From a virus, in the IMG/VR virus record IMGVR_UViG_3300000517_000006, positions 1 through 35,126 of that record: a stretch of DNA of 35,126 nt. One strand, written 5' to 3'. A model generated the notes under the pieces. That model had not been told where the DNA came from, did not search any database, and saw nothing but the letters and a program-made list of their open reading frames with translations. Made by a program: the position numbers and the translations under genes. Below are positions 22,827 to 31,398 of the stretch, in pieces; the stretch's first letter is position 1, and the number at the start of each line of letters is the position of its first letter.

Positions 22827-25800
22827 TTATAGTGCGTCGATTTCGCCAGTGTTCTTCAAGCGCAGCGGAATGTATATAAATTCGACTGCTTTGACTGGTT
22901 CGATTGCAATATCTACATAAAGCTCATTCCTGTCAATTCTAGAAGGTGTGTTGTTTGACTCGTCACACACTACTAGGAAGTCAAACAGAGCTCTTTGTCC
23001 AACAAGTTCGAGTAGAAGACTTTCTGTTGCCTGCTTGATCTCGTCCCTTGTAATCTTGTCATTCTGCTCGAAGATATAAGGTTTAGCAAGCTCATTCAGC
23101 TGTCCTCTCAAGAATACAACCAGTCTTGCTACGTTGATTCTATCGAGTGCGCTTGCGCCTCTAGCACGAGTTTTCTGGCCGTAGTTTACAAGTCCTGAAC
23201 CTGACAGGAATGTGATCGGGTTTACATTGTTCTCATAAAGAACGTCTCTTTGACCTTCGTTAAGAGCAATGGAATTAAACTCGCCTTCTTCGTCGACATA
23301 TCCAACGGAAGTTGCGTTTGTAATTCCGCCTCTTCTTATTCCTGCTGGTGCAAACCATGGGAAAGATACCTGATCAGATAGAACAATTGTTCTAATAATC
23401 ATGTGACTTGGCGGAACAATTACATTGTTGCCAAAGTTATCACTTGTAAAGCCCCATGGATAGAATATGCCAAGATATTCGTCTCTAGATACAAGACCGT
23501 TTTCGTTGTCTTCAACTGCTAGATTCTGGTTTGTTGCCCAGGTATTAAGTGCAGTAGCATTTGGCTCAAGTTTTGCAGGGGAATCACCTACAATAAATGC
23601 ACTTAGATCCCTATCAAAGTTGAGAGTAATCATTTCTCCAATTAGTTCTGGATAACCAGGCGTTGCCATGAGATTGAATCCTCTCGATTCTTTATCTCTT
23701 ATACTATCATTAGAGTTAACAAGTGCTTGTAGAGCTTGCACAACTACTTTGCGTTGGGCAGCAGCACCGAATGATCCTGAACCGTCTGCTTGGTTTGCAG
23801 ATTCAGTTACCCAACGATGTGGATAGTATGTCTCCATTGACGGATCGTTTGGTAGTCTTGTGTTATCGCTTAAGTTGTCAATGTAGTTTCTTACAAAACG
23901 TTTTACATTGAAGCCTGAACGACGTAGATTCCAAAGAATCATGCCTCTTGGATACAAAGCAGGATCCGGAGCATCTGGATCAAGGAAATCTGATGTAAGC
24001 AGTTCGCTTATTGAATCTGGTTCAAATGAATTATCGCTTATATTACCGCCTGTTGAAGACCATCTTGCGTCAGCAAATAGAACACCGTTTTCAGATGTTT
24101 GATCTGTTGTGTCTAGCTGTATCCAACGGTTTTCTGGTCTTGTGTTAGGAAGTTCTGCTTCGTAGCGATAGATAGTTGGATATTCATCTATATCAGAAGT
24201 ATCAATCCAAATATCGCCTGTTACTAGATCACCACCGTTGCTCTGTGTGCTTGGTCTTGAAGCAGATACAATAGGACCATTAGGATCAGTGCCTGTGTAA
24301 GGACCGTTTTGATATCCTACCCATGTAGTTCCGTCGTGTATCATAAGATCGACTTCGTCTACAACAGAGCTATACCAAAGTGTTCCGTCCGCTGTTAGAG
24401 TAGTAACTTCGTTTGGTGAAGGAACATAAAAAGTATTTCCTTCATCGTCTACTGGATTCCAAATTGAAACCTGAAGATAGTTATCTACAACATTCCAACC
24501 GTCGATGTTATAAACATTATCTACAGCAGTTGTAAAGCCGAGATCGGATAGAACGCTTTCACCGTCTGGTGCCTGTAACTGGATTTCACCGCCTGTTGCG
24601 TGACGTAGAGTGACTCTGTTTGCGGAATCAACAGAAGCAGTTAGACCTGTAATACCAAGAGCATTTATAGCACCTGCAAAATCATCTGCATCAGTTGTTG
24701 CATCTACAGAAACCGTGCCGTGTATGTAACCTTCTTGACCAGGCTGTGTTGCTCTAACCGTAATTGTAAAGCTTGCGCTTGGTGTAACAAATGCAGCACC
24801 CGTTGCTGTAGTAGGAGCAATTCCGTCTCTCTTGTACAACTTGAATGTTGCAAGAGAAAGAGGATCTGCTGCTACGTTTGTTTTTACAAAAACAGCACCG
24901 TTAGGAATATTAGCGCCGCCGCCGATGATATCAAGATTATAGATAGCATCTGCGTTGTCGTCAAAGAGAGGTGCTTCAATGTCTTCCCAAAGCTGTGTTT
25001 GAGAATTATAAACTTTCATTCTCCAGCGAGCGCCGCCACCTGGCTCTGTGGTTTTAAGCCATACAGACCCAGTTGGTCTGGCACTAGTGCCTTCTGGAAT
25101 GTTTGAATCTAAATCAGCAGCATCTGTTGTTTTGAATCTAGGAACTTCTGTGTGCGCAGAAATTTGTAGATTCGGTGGATAATAAGTCGAAGTTCCCGTA
25201 GGAAGGCCAAGTTCTCCGTCTGGGTTGTTAATAACTATAGGACCGCCTAGAGTAGAATCTAACGCGCCGCTGCTAGTTCCGTCGCTGAATATTTCTATAC
25301 GATCGTCGTCTGTAACAATAAATGTTAAACCGTCAATTTGTAATGTATTATTAAGATAATTTTGTAGATCATTTGCTGTAGTAGCTGATGTATCTATCAG
25401 TGTTCCATTTATTTCAAGATTTGTACCAGTAGTAGAGTATACAGTCTCATCGCCTGATACAGGAAGATCTCCGCCGCGCAATGTTGGCCAACTTGCAATC
25501 CACTGATCGCTACCTACTAGAACCCAATCACCTGGTTGAACGCCTGCTTCTGTATTACCAGCAGATTTAAAATATAGTTCTGCTACAGAAGTGTCAAATA
25601 CTACAGCATAGTCTCCTACTGCACCGATAGATTTTCTAGGAGCACCTGAATCTGTAATATCGTTGGCTTCTGTGATAGCAATAGGAGTTTTTGCTACAAA
25701 AGATTGTCCGTTTGGTTCGCTCAAAGGAGCACCGTTCCATTCAAATACTCCGTAAGCAGTAGCGTCTGTGTCTAACCAATAAGTGCCGTTAAGTGGTTCA

Positions 25801-26183
25801 GCAGCTGGTGCATCGATGGAAGGTTCGAGTTGATTTAGATCTATGTCTGCTCTTGTAACCCATGCTCTGTTCGTAACACCTAGCACAGAGTATGCTGCTT
25901 GAAGACCATACTCGTTAAGTTCGCCTGCGTTAATAGGATTGTTATTGTTATCTGTTTGAAAGACGGGATCGCCGAATGTGTCTGCGAGATCTCTCTGTGA
26001 TGTAAGCAAGAAAGGAACGCCGGCATTTGCTTTTGTAGTGCCTCTTGCGGTTCCTGTTCCTGAAGAATTCTGTTTGTTTTCTGCAGAAACAACAAAGAAC
26101 ATAGGAATTGTTCCTGCGGTTGCTGGGGTGTAGAAACTTTCGTCGATTACGGAAACTTCTACTCCTGGTGATACTAGTGCCAT
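22827..26183 (-). CDS. gp18: gp18 tail sheath protein, greatly enlarged
   Basis: Contractile tail sheath. The N-terminus (MALVSPGVEVSVIDESFYTP) and C-terminal core from about residue 745 (MILWNLRRSGFNVKRF, YPWGFTSDNFGNN, PAGIRRGGI, NPITFLSGSGLVNYGQKT, RINVARLVVFLRGQL) are classic sheath. At 1118 aa it is far longer than T4 gp18 (659). The extra mass lies at about 130-700: several W-containing modules of the form G-x-x-W-x-x-T (GTYWLDT, GSVWLKT, GTLWYSS, GDIWIDT) and two flagellin-IN-like repeats (256-332 and 472-556). These should sit on the outside of the tail. AGGAG precedes the ATG, with a late-type CTAAATA further up, and a strong terminator follows. Confidence 0.95.
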   Translation of the reverse strand: MALVSPGVEVSVIDESFYTPATAGTIPMFFVVSAENKQNSSGTGTARGTTKANAGVPFLLTSQRDLADTFGDPVFQTDNNNNPINAGELNEYGLQAAYSVLGVTNRAWVTRADIDLNQLEPSIDAPAAEPLNGTYWLDTDATAYGVFEWNGAPLSEPNGQSFVAKTPIAITEANDITDSGAPRKSIGAVGDYAVVFDTSVAELYFKSAGNTEAGVQPGDWVLVGSDQWIASWPTLRGGDLPVSGDETVYSTTGTNLEINGTLIDTSATTANDLQNYLNNTLQIDGLTFIVTDDDRIEIFSDGTSSGALDSTLGGPIVINNPDGELGLPTGTSTYYPPNLQISAHTEVPRFKTTDAADLDSNIPEGTSARPTGSVWLKTTEPGGGARWRMKVYNSQTQLWEDIEAPLFDDNADAIYNLDIIGGGANIPNGAVFVKTNVAADPLSLATFKLYKRDGIAPTTATGAAFVTPSASFTITVRATQPGQEGYIHGTVSVDATTDADDFAGAINALGITGLTASVDSANRVTLRHATGGEIQLQAPDGESVLSDLGFTTAVDNVYNIDGWNVVDNYLQVSIWNPVDDEGNTFYVPSPNEVTTLTADGTLWYSSVVDEVDLMIHDGTTWVGYQNGPYTGTDPNGPIVSASRPSTQSNGGDLVTGDIWIDTSDIDEYPTIYRYEAELPNTRPENRWIQLDTTDQTSENGVLFADARWSSTGGNISDNSFEPDSISELLTSDFLDPDAPDPALYPRGMILWNLRRSGFNVKRFVRNYIDNLSDNTRLPNDPSMETYYPHRWVTESANQADGSGSFGAAAQRKVVVQALQALVNSNDSIRDKESRGFNLMATPGYPELIGEMITLNFDRDLSAFIVGDSPAKLEPNATALNTWATNQNLAVEDNENGLVSRDEYLGIFYPWGFTSDNFGNNVIVPPSHMIIRTIVLSDQVSFPWFAPAGIRRGGITNATSVGYVDEEGEFNSIALNEGQRDVLYENNVNPITFLSGSGLVNYGQKTRARGASALDRINVARLVVFLRGQLNELAKPYIFEQNDKITRDEIKQATESLLLELVGQRALFDFLVVCDESNNTPSRIDRNELYVDIAIEPVKAVEFIYIPLRLKNTGEIDAL

Positions 26184-26220
26184 CTGTATTCTCCTGTAAG
26201 AACTGACTTCGTGTTATCAG

Positions 26221-26227
26221 TATTTAG
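26221..26227 (-). promoter_or_regulatory. Late-type promoter core CTAAATA for gp18
   Basis: CTAAATA on the minus strand, 37 bases before the gp18 ATG; the leader carries AGGAG. It is a variant of ATAAATA that recurs at 4088 and 28022. Confidence 0.5.
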
Positions 26228-26291
26228 CGGATCCTTACAAAAATACGGTGTTTTAACCGGTAAAAAAGGCACCAAAAAGGTTTCGAAAAAA

Positions 26292-26298
26292 TTAAATA
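26292..26298 (+). promoter_or_regulatory. Late-type promoter core TTAAATA for the HNH-like gene
   Basis: TTAAATA on the plus strand followed by exactly 5 bases and an ATG at 26304, the same geometry as at 15488 and 22011. It supports 26304 as the true start. Confidence 0.5.
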
Positions 26299-26303
26299 TG
26301 TAT

Positions 26304-26642
26304 ATGAGACCACTCTGCGAATGCGGTTTAAAGCCTGCTGCTATCAATTACAAGAAAGATGGTAAAACCTTTTACAGAAAAAAGTGCGGACCGTGTGCTA
26401 GAGCCGGCTATGCTGGTGCTACTGTGCCTAACTGGCAGAAACGAGGATACCAAAAAAAGAATCACTGCGAGAAGTGCGGATTTCAATCACAGCACGAAGA
26501 GCAATTCAATGTCTATCACATAGACGGTGATCTAAACAATTGCCGGCATAAAAATCTAAAAACTATATGTGCCAATTGCCAAAGGATTTTACAGAAGGAA
26601 GGTGTTAAATGGCGTCAAGGAGATCTGACACCTGATTTTTGA
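26304..26642 (+). CDS. HNH-like zinc protein (112 aa)
   Basis: Small Cys-rich protein with two zinc-type pairs: CECG at residues 4-7 with CGPC at 26-29, and CEKCGF near 53-58 with CANCQ near 88-92. Between the second pair lies VYHIDGDLNNCRHKNLKTI, the HNH nuclease core. The His usual at the end of the HNH consensus (CxxCH) is Gln here (CANCQ), so catalysis may be lost. A GTG-started frame from 26211 would add 31 residues, but the promoter-ATG geometry favours 26304. I recall such a gene beside gp18 in marine T4-likes. It converges on dNMP kinase, the two reading frames overlapping by 38 bases on opposite strands. Confidence 0.75.
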   Translation: MRPLCECGLKPAAINYKKDGKTFYRKKCGPCARAGYAGATVPNWQKRGYQKKNHCEKCGFQSQHEEQFNVYHIDGDLNNCRHKNLKTICANCQRILQKEGVKWRQGDLTPDF

Positions 26643-27198
26643 GATCGTCTATTGTGCCGTCGTTTCTTATTGTGTGATCTAGGTGTGCTTTCATCCACAT
26701 CCACTCTGAAGGATGTACGTCTTGTGGTTCTGCACCTGTTGTTTGGAAGTCTTCAGCCCAGTCAGGTAGTGATCCTCTCTGCACTTGAACAACTACGCCG
26801 CCTTGCTCTTGTATCATCGAAATCTCGTTTGGAAATCTTACATCTGGAATAACAAAGTCGAGATAGCTTTGTCTCTGTAGTTTCTGCTTGGTTCTGCTTA
26901 CCCAAATGCCATCGAACAAGCCTTGTCTCATGCACTCTGTGCCGACTTTTTGTAGCACATAACGAGGCGTAACGGAATAACCCATTTCTTCTGACCAAAA
27001 CGTGTCAGGCTGTTCCCGCCATTCTCGAGACGCAGGTGTATCACCTTCCAGCATTGACCTTGGCCAGTCAAACATTGCTGCGACACCGTCTTTGAGTGAG
27101 TCTGCGAAAGAAAGTTTTTGAAATCCGTGAGATTCGACTAGAATGTCTGCTACCGTTCCCTTACCAGAGCCTATTAAACCACATACACCTATAATCAT
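26605..27198 (-). CDS. Deoxynucleoside monophosphate kinase (T4 gp1-like)
   Basis: Phosphorylates dNMPs to dNDPs for phage DNA synthesis; resembles T4 gene 1 product. P-loop GLIGSGKGT at residues 7-15, a LID-like region with YVLQKVGTECMRQGLFDGIWV (81-101), and FVIPDVRFPNEI (115-126), a signature of phage dNMP kinases. Length 197 aa versus 241 in T4. A consensus sigma70 promoter ends 6 bases before the ATG, so it is an early gene with a predicted leaderless mRNA. Its 3' end overlaps the convergent HNH-like gene. Confidence 0.92.
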   Translation of the reverse strand: MIIGVCGLIGSGKGTVADILVESHGFQKLSFADSLKDGVAAMFDWPRSMLEGDTPASREWREQPDTFWSEEMGYSVTPRYVLQKVGTECMRQGLFDGIWVSRTKQKLQRQSYLDFVIPDVRFPNEISMIQEQGGVVVQVQRGSLPDWAEDFQTTGAEPQDVHPSEWMWMKAHLDHTIRNDGTIDDLKNQVSDLLDAI

Positions 27199-27204
27199 TA
27201 TTTG

Positions 27205-27232
27205 ATTATAACATAAATGCGGAGATTGTCAA
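27205..27232 (-). promoter_or_regulatory. Consensus sigma70 early promoter for dNMP kinase
   Basis: Minus strand TTGACA (27227-27232), 16-base spacer ending in TGT (extended -10), TATAAT (27205-27210). The -10 ends exactly 6 bases before the ATG at 27198, so the start site should coincide with the A of the ATG. The -35 abuts the 3' end of gp13. Confidence 0.85.
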
Positions 27233-27235
27233 GAC

Positions 27236-27994
27236 CTAACCTATGGTAAAATAGTATCCCATCCCGCCCGTGTATTGCTGCGAAACTTCTACGTCGAGTT
27301 TTTCCATCTCGGCTTGTGCTTCCGCTTTGAGCGCATCGCCGTTGAGAGTGCTTCCGCCCTGTGGACCTGCGATTGTAGCGAACTTCGAACGTGCTTCACC
27401 GAGCATATACTTACAGGCTGCCAGAGTGTAATCTTTGATCCATTGGCGGGCAAGGTAATCGTCTAACAGATTAATGTCTGGTCTATAGTTATAGGTATAA
27501 AGCAATAGGTCTTCTTTAGCCCTAGGTCTTTGGAGCAGTGTGAGTTTTTTCGTCACTGAATTCCACTTAAATTCTATAAATGATCCAAACATTCTACCTA
27601 CCAATTCCTGATGCTGTGCAAACATGTCATAGGTAGCAAGCCCGCCCATATTAGAACTTGCCAGCAGATAGGTATTTGTATACGCAAGGTTAAAGGGCTC
27701 AAACAGAGTCCCTCCGTCGCCGCCTCCTGTTCTTGATCCGATTGTTCTTCGGAATATTCTTCTTACTTCGATTACTTCGTTAGGTAGAACATATTCGTTT
27801 TCATCAATAACCGTAGGAAGAAAAACATATGACTCTTCTACTGAATTGTCAGAACGCTGTCTAAAACGAGTAAGTGCTTTTTCTAGTGCAGTTTCGTAAT
27901 GGCTCGGATCCAGCTCCACATCGATCATCCCACCGCCTAGCATGTTATACACGTAGTCATAGATTTCCTGTTTTTTTGTTGCAAGTTCTGACAT
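27236..27994 (-). CDS. gp13: Neck protein, gp13-like (252 aa)
   Basis: Head-neck connector protein, assigned to gp13 from my memory of marine T4-like neck proteins and from the adjoining gp14 and gp15. Blocks: KKQEIYDYVYNMLGGGMIDVEL (about residues 7-28), VEESYVFLP, EVRRIFRRTIG, GLATYDMFAQHQELVGRMFG (about 118-137), LLYTYNYRPDINLL, and LGEARSKFATIAGPQGGSTLNG near 205-226. Slightly shorter than T4 gp13 (309). AGGAGA precedes the ATG and a late promoter lies at 28012-28018. It is transcribed divergently from gp14-gp15, whereas these three are co-directional in T4. Confidence 0.8.
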   Translation of the reverse strand: MSELATKKQEIYDYVYNMLGGGMIDVELDPSHYETALEKALTRFRQRSDNSVEESYVFLPTVIDENEYVLPNEVIEVRRIFRRTIGSRTGGGDGGTLFEPFNLAYTNTYLLASSNMGGLATYDMFAQHQELVGRMFGSFIEFKWNSVTKKLTLLQRPRAKEDLLLYTYNYRPDINLLDDYLARQWIKDYTLAACKYMLGEARSKFATIAGPQGGSTLNGDALKAEAQAEMEKLDVEVSQQYTGGMGYYFTIG

Positions 27995-28011
27995 TTAGGT
28001 TCTCCTAGCAG

Positions 28012-28028
28012 TATTTATCCGCTAAATA
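28012..28028. promoter_or_regulatory. Back-to-back late promoters for gp13 and gp14-gp15
   Basis: Minus strand ATAAATA at 28012-28018, 17 bases before the gp13 ATG; plus strand CTAAATA at 28022-28028, 19 bases before the gp14 ATG. The cores are only 3 bases apart in a 53-base intergenic space, so the neck genes are driven divergently from one point. Confidence 0.65.
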
Positions 28029-28047
28029 TGTAATAAAGAGACAGCAT

Positions 28048-29430
28048 ATGCCACGTTTATCACTCTACCGTCCAGAAAAGGGCAAAGATTATAATTTTCT
28101 CGACGATACCATACGAGAGATGTTCCAGGTTGGGGGCACTGACGTGCTTCTACACAAATATCTTGGTCCTGATTCTCCGGAAGCGGGCGAAGGCACAGCA
28201 GATCAACCCTCATACGAATCACCTGATCCCGCTCAAATACAGGACCTCCTATTTCTAGAAAACAGAGATAGAAAATACGATCCAGACATTTATTCTATAC
28301 GTGGCATTTATAATGTTCAAGATATTGATTTCAATCTATCGCAGTTTGGTTTGTTTCTAGACAACGATACTTTATTTTTAACCGTCCATATAAATTCTTC
28401 TGTAAAAACCATAGGCAGAAAAATCATATCCGGTGATGTTGTAGAATTGCCGCATCTAAAAGATCCTTATAATTTAAAAGACGTGTCATATGCGCTCAAA
28501 AGATTCTATGTTGTAGAAGACGTATCGCGTGCGTCAGAAGGTTTTTCGCAGACTTGGTATCCTCACCTTTATAGATTAAAACTAAAACAGATAGTTGATT
28601 CTCAAGAATACAGAGAAATACTGGATCTTCCAGCAGACGAAGATAACCCCGGTGGCGACACTTTGAGAGACATGCTTTCTACGTTTGAAAGAGAAATGCA
28701 AATCAACGACGCTGTAATAGAACAAGCAGAAGCAGACGCACCCAAAAGCGGATACGACATATCTCACTACTATTCACTTGATGTAGATACAACAGAACAA
28801 AGTTCAACGGTTAATGTAAGGCAGGTAGATTCGGACTACACAACTGCTCCGCCCGCAAGACCAGGATACCAAGGCTATCTACTTGGCGACGAAAGCACAC
28901 CTAACGGCAACGCTTTTGGACACGGCATACAATTTCCTGACTCGCCTGAAAAAGGTGATTACTTTCTTCGAACAGACTATCTGCCAAAACGCATGTTTCA
29001 GTTTGATGGCTCAAAATGGGTGAAAGTGCATGATGGTGTGAGGATGACTATGACCAATAGTCAAGACAGAAGAACACAGAAAACAAAATACTACAACAAT
29101 CAAACTTGGACTTATAATGAACTAGTAAGACAGGATGTTGTAAGACTGGAAGAAGGCGATTCTGAAATTCAAACAGAAATCCCTGCAAGCACAGAAGCAC
29201 TCTATCTAGTCTTAAAATTCAATACACAAGAAAAGGACTATGTAATAGCAGATCATCCTGGATTGATTTCTTCGGATGATAGCGCAAGAATTGTAATTAC
29301 ACTGCCCGTAGAAAATGGTGTTCAGGACACGATAGAATACACCGGGCAATGGGAAGTCAAACTATACAACAATAGAGAACGAGAAAGACAGAGTCTGTCA
29401 GAGGCTCTTAGACCAAGGTCAGACAACTAA
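28048..29430 (+). CDS. gp14: Neck protein, gp14-like (460 aa)
   Basis: Neck protein linking head and tail. The N-terminal 200 residues follow T4 gp14: IREMFQVGGTDVLL (22-35), DLLFLENRDRKYDPDIYSI (66-84), and SQFGLFLDNDTLFLTVHIN (98-116), then the GDVVELPHLKDPYNLKDV block. The protein is much longer than T4 gp14 (256 aa). The extra C-terminal part includes GDYFLRTDYLPKRMFQFDGSKWVKV (about 303-327), a Trp module like those in gp18, and a final beta domain (ALYLVLKF ... EYTGQWEVKLYN). Linked to gp15 by TAATG. Plus-strand late promoter at 28022-28028. Confidence 0.82.
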   Translation: MPRLSLYRPEKGKDYNFLDDTIREMFQVGGTDVLLHKYLGPDSPEAGEGTADQPSYESPDPAQIQDLLFLENRDRKYDPDIYSIRGIYNVQDIDFNLSQFGLFLDNDTLFLTVHINSSVKTIGRKIISGDVVELPHLKDPYNLKDVSYALKRFYVVEDVSRASEGFSQTWYPHLYRLKLKQIVDSQEYREILDLPADEDNPGGDTLRDMLSTFEREMQINDAVIEQAEADAPKSGYDISHYYSLDVDTTEQSSTVNVRQVDSDYTTAPPARPGYQGYLLGDESTPNGNAFGHGIQFPDSPEKGDYFLRTDYLPKRMFQFDGSKWVKVHDGVRMTMTNSQDRRTQKTKYYNNQTWTYNELVRQDVVRLEEGDSEIQTEIPASTEALYLVLKFNTQEKDYVIADHPGLISSDDSARIVITLPVENGVQDTIEYTGQWEVKLYNNRERERQSLSEALRPRSDN

Positions 29431-30953
29431 TGGCAAATCTAGATCATTTTTACGACGGCCAACTTAGGCGTTATATTACACAGATCATTCGAATGATGAG
29501 TGGCTTTACTTATAAGAATTCATCTGGAGAGATAAAAACCGTTCCTGTCATGTATGGTGATCTTACAAGACAGGTAGGTTCTATTCTCAGAGACAATTCA
29601 GAAAATTCCATTCTTAGCGCACCTAGAATGGCTGTATATGTGACAGGCTTGGAATTAGATTCAGCTAGATTGTCAGACGCTTCCTATGTCAATAAAGTCA
29701 ATATAAGGGAAAGAGCCTACGACGAACAAGGCAACGAATATCTTGACAGAGAAGGCAAGAACTATACCGTAGAAAGACTAATGCCTACCCCATATACTCT
29801 ATCAGTTTCGGTAGATATATGGAGCACGAATACAGACCAAAAACTGCAGATACTTGAACCTATTCTTCAGTTGTTTAATCCTTCTCTGGAGCTGCAAACA
29901 ACAGACAACTATCTTGATTGGACCAGTCTAACAGCAGTGTATTTTAATGGTATTACTTGGAGTTCTAGAACAATACCGCAGGGAACAGAATCGGAAATAG
30001 ACGTATCTACTATTGAATTCACTATTCCGATATACATAGCGCCTCCTGCTAAGGTCAAACGTCTCGGAGTAATTACAGACATAGTTTCTCGAATTCATAA
30101 TTCTACTATCGACATGTTTGATGCTACACAGGACATTGACTTTACCGTCACAGAAGGCAATGCCGTTTCAGACACCCCAGCTTCGACAGACCAAGAAAAC
30201 GATCAGGCAGACGTAGATCCTAACTTTGCTAACAAACAAGACGATTCTTCTGACGGAGATGGTTTTGGTCTAGAACGCTACATAAGATCTAAAACCAGAG
30301 CAGATAGGAATGTAGAAGGTTCTGTGATTTCTATTATCAAAACAACCTATCAGAATATTGACCTGCTTGTAATAAAAGGCAAAGGCACACTTGTTAAAAA
30401 TGGCACGGTTGGCGGCATAGGTTGGCCGGAATTTCTCGAAGCATTCCCTTATAAATTAGAAGAAGGTGTTTCTGTGTTAAAACTACAGAGAGCAGATAGA
30501 AACACAGAAATAGTAGGAACATTTGCGATAGATCCTCAGGAAACCGCAACTATAAACATAGACTGGGACGAAGACAGCCTTCCAACAGACACGGTTATTT
30601 CGGGACCAAACGGCGATCGTTCTAAGATCGATTATATTATTGACCCTACAACATTTGATCCTTCTACACTAGATTTGTCTAATAGACCAAGAATTCTAAT
30701 ACTGGAATCTATCGGTGAACGAGACATATCAGCGTGGAAGAATAGCGACGACTCTCAATTTTCTGCTCATGCTAACGACATTATAGAATGGAACGGCGGT
30801 AGTTGGCACATAGTTTTCGAGGCAGGCGCTTACACAGGTACTGCCTATACAACCAATCTCAACACTGGCATTCAGTATAAATTCCAAGACGGAGAATGGC
30901 TGTTAAGCTTTGAAGGAGAGTATCCGAACGGCACTTGGTGGATAGATTTTTAA
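29430..30953 (+). CDS. gp15: Tail completion / sheath terminator, gp15-like (507 aa)
   Basis: Caps the tail and joins it to the neck. Residues 7-19 (FYDGQLRRYITQI) match the T4 gp15 start, followed by VPVMYGD, PTPYTLSVSVDIWSTNTDQKLQILEPILQLFNPSLEL (about 119-155), and FTIPIYIAPPAKVKRLGV (197-214), the order seen in T4. Length 507 versus 272 aa: the extra half (about 230-507) contains an Asp-rich linker and, near the end, repeated Trp blocks (DIIEWNGGSWHIVFEA, 450-465; KFQDGEWLLSFEGEYPNGTWW, 484-504) like those in gp14 and gp18. Starts at TAATG with gp14. Confidence 0.85.
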   Translation: MANLDHFYDGQLRRYITQIIRMMSGFTYKNSSGEIKTVPVMYGDLTRQVGSILRDNSENSILSAPRMAVYVTGLELDSARLSDASYVNKVNIRERAYDEQGNEYLDREGKNYTVERLMPTPYTLSVSVDIWSTNTDQKLQILEPILQLFNPSLELQTTDNYLDWTSLTAVYFNGITWSSRTIPQGTESEIDVSTIEFTIPIYIAPPAKVKRLGVITDIVSRIHNSTIDMFDATQDIDFTVTEGNAVSDTPASTDQENDQADVDPNFANKQDDSSDGDGFGLERYIRSKTRADRNVEGSVISIIKTTYQNIDLLVIKGKGTLVKNGTVGGIGWPEFLEAFPYKLEEGVSVLKLQRADRNTEIVGTFAIDPQETATINIDWDEDSLPTDTVISGPNGDRSKIDYIIDPTTFDPSTLDLSNRPRILILESIGERDISAWKNSDDSQFSAHANDIIEWNGGSWHIVFEAGAYTGTAYTTNLNTGIQYKFQDGEWLLSFEGEYPNGTWWIDF

Positions 30954-30966
30954 GATAACTATCTAT

Positions 30967-31398
30967 ATGATAGCAGCAGGCGCGTTATTTTACGCTAGAA
31001 ATACAAATAGATTTTTATTGTTACATAGAACACAGGGAAAAAGATCTCAAGTATGGGGTTTAGTAGGTGGTTCTCAAGAATTAGGTGAAACAGCTTGGGA
31101 ATGCTGCAATAGAGAAATAAAAGAAGAAGTAGGGTTGGTAGAGATTGAAAAAATTTTACCTCTAGAAAAATTTTGTACACGCGACAAATCGTTTGAATAT
31201 CATACGTATGTATGTTTTATAGAAGAAGAATTTATACCCAATCTTAATCACGAGCACGACGGCTATGCTTGGGTGACATACGGAAAATGGCCTAATCCTC
31301 TCCACTATGGTCTGAAAAATACTCTTGCAAAAAAGTATAACAAAGATAAATTAAAAACAGTACTCGAAGTAATGGCATTCCACAGAAATGAGCGATAG
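30967..31398 (+). CDS. Nudix hydrolase (143 aa)
   Basis: Carries a complete Nudix box: GSQELGETAWECCNREIKEEVG (about residues 35-56), fitting GX5EX7REUXEEXGU with the catalytic REIKEE. It hydrolyses nucleoside-diphosphate-linked compounds; substrate unknown (nucleotide sugar, NAD-type or mRNA cap are family options). It lies 13 bases after gp15 and overlaps the following cupin by 11 bases, so it is probably read from the gp14-gp15 late transcript. Composition is more AT-rich than gp14/gp15. Confidence 0.9.
   Translation: MIAAGALFYARNTNRFLLLHRTQGKRSQVWGLVGGSQELGETAWECCNREIKEEVGLVEIEKILPLEKFCTRDKSFEYHTYVCFIEEEFIPNLNHEHDGYAWVTYGKWPNPLHYGLKNTLAKKYNKDKLKTVLEVMAFHRNER

Noticed and set aside
26211-26303. 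N-terminal extension of the HNH-like gene from GTG
   Set aside because: No ribosome site, covers the gp18 promoter region, and the promoter-ATG spacing favours 26304.
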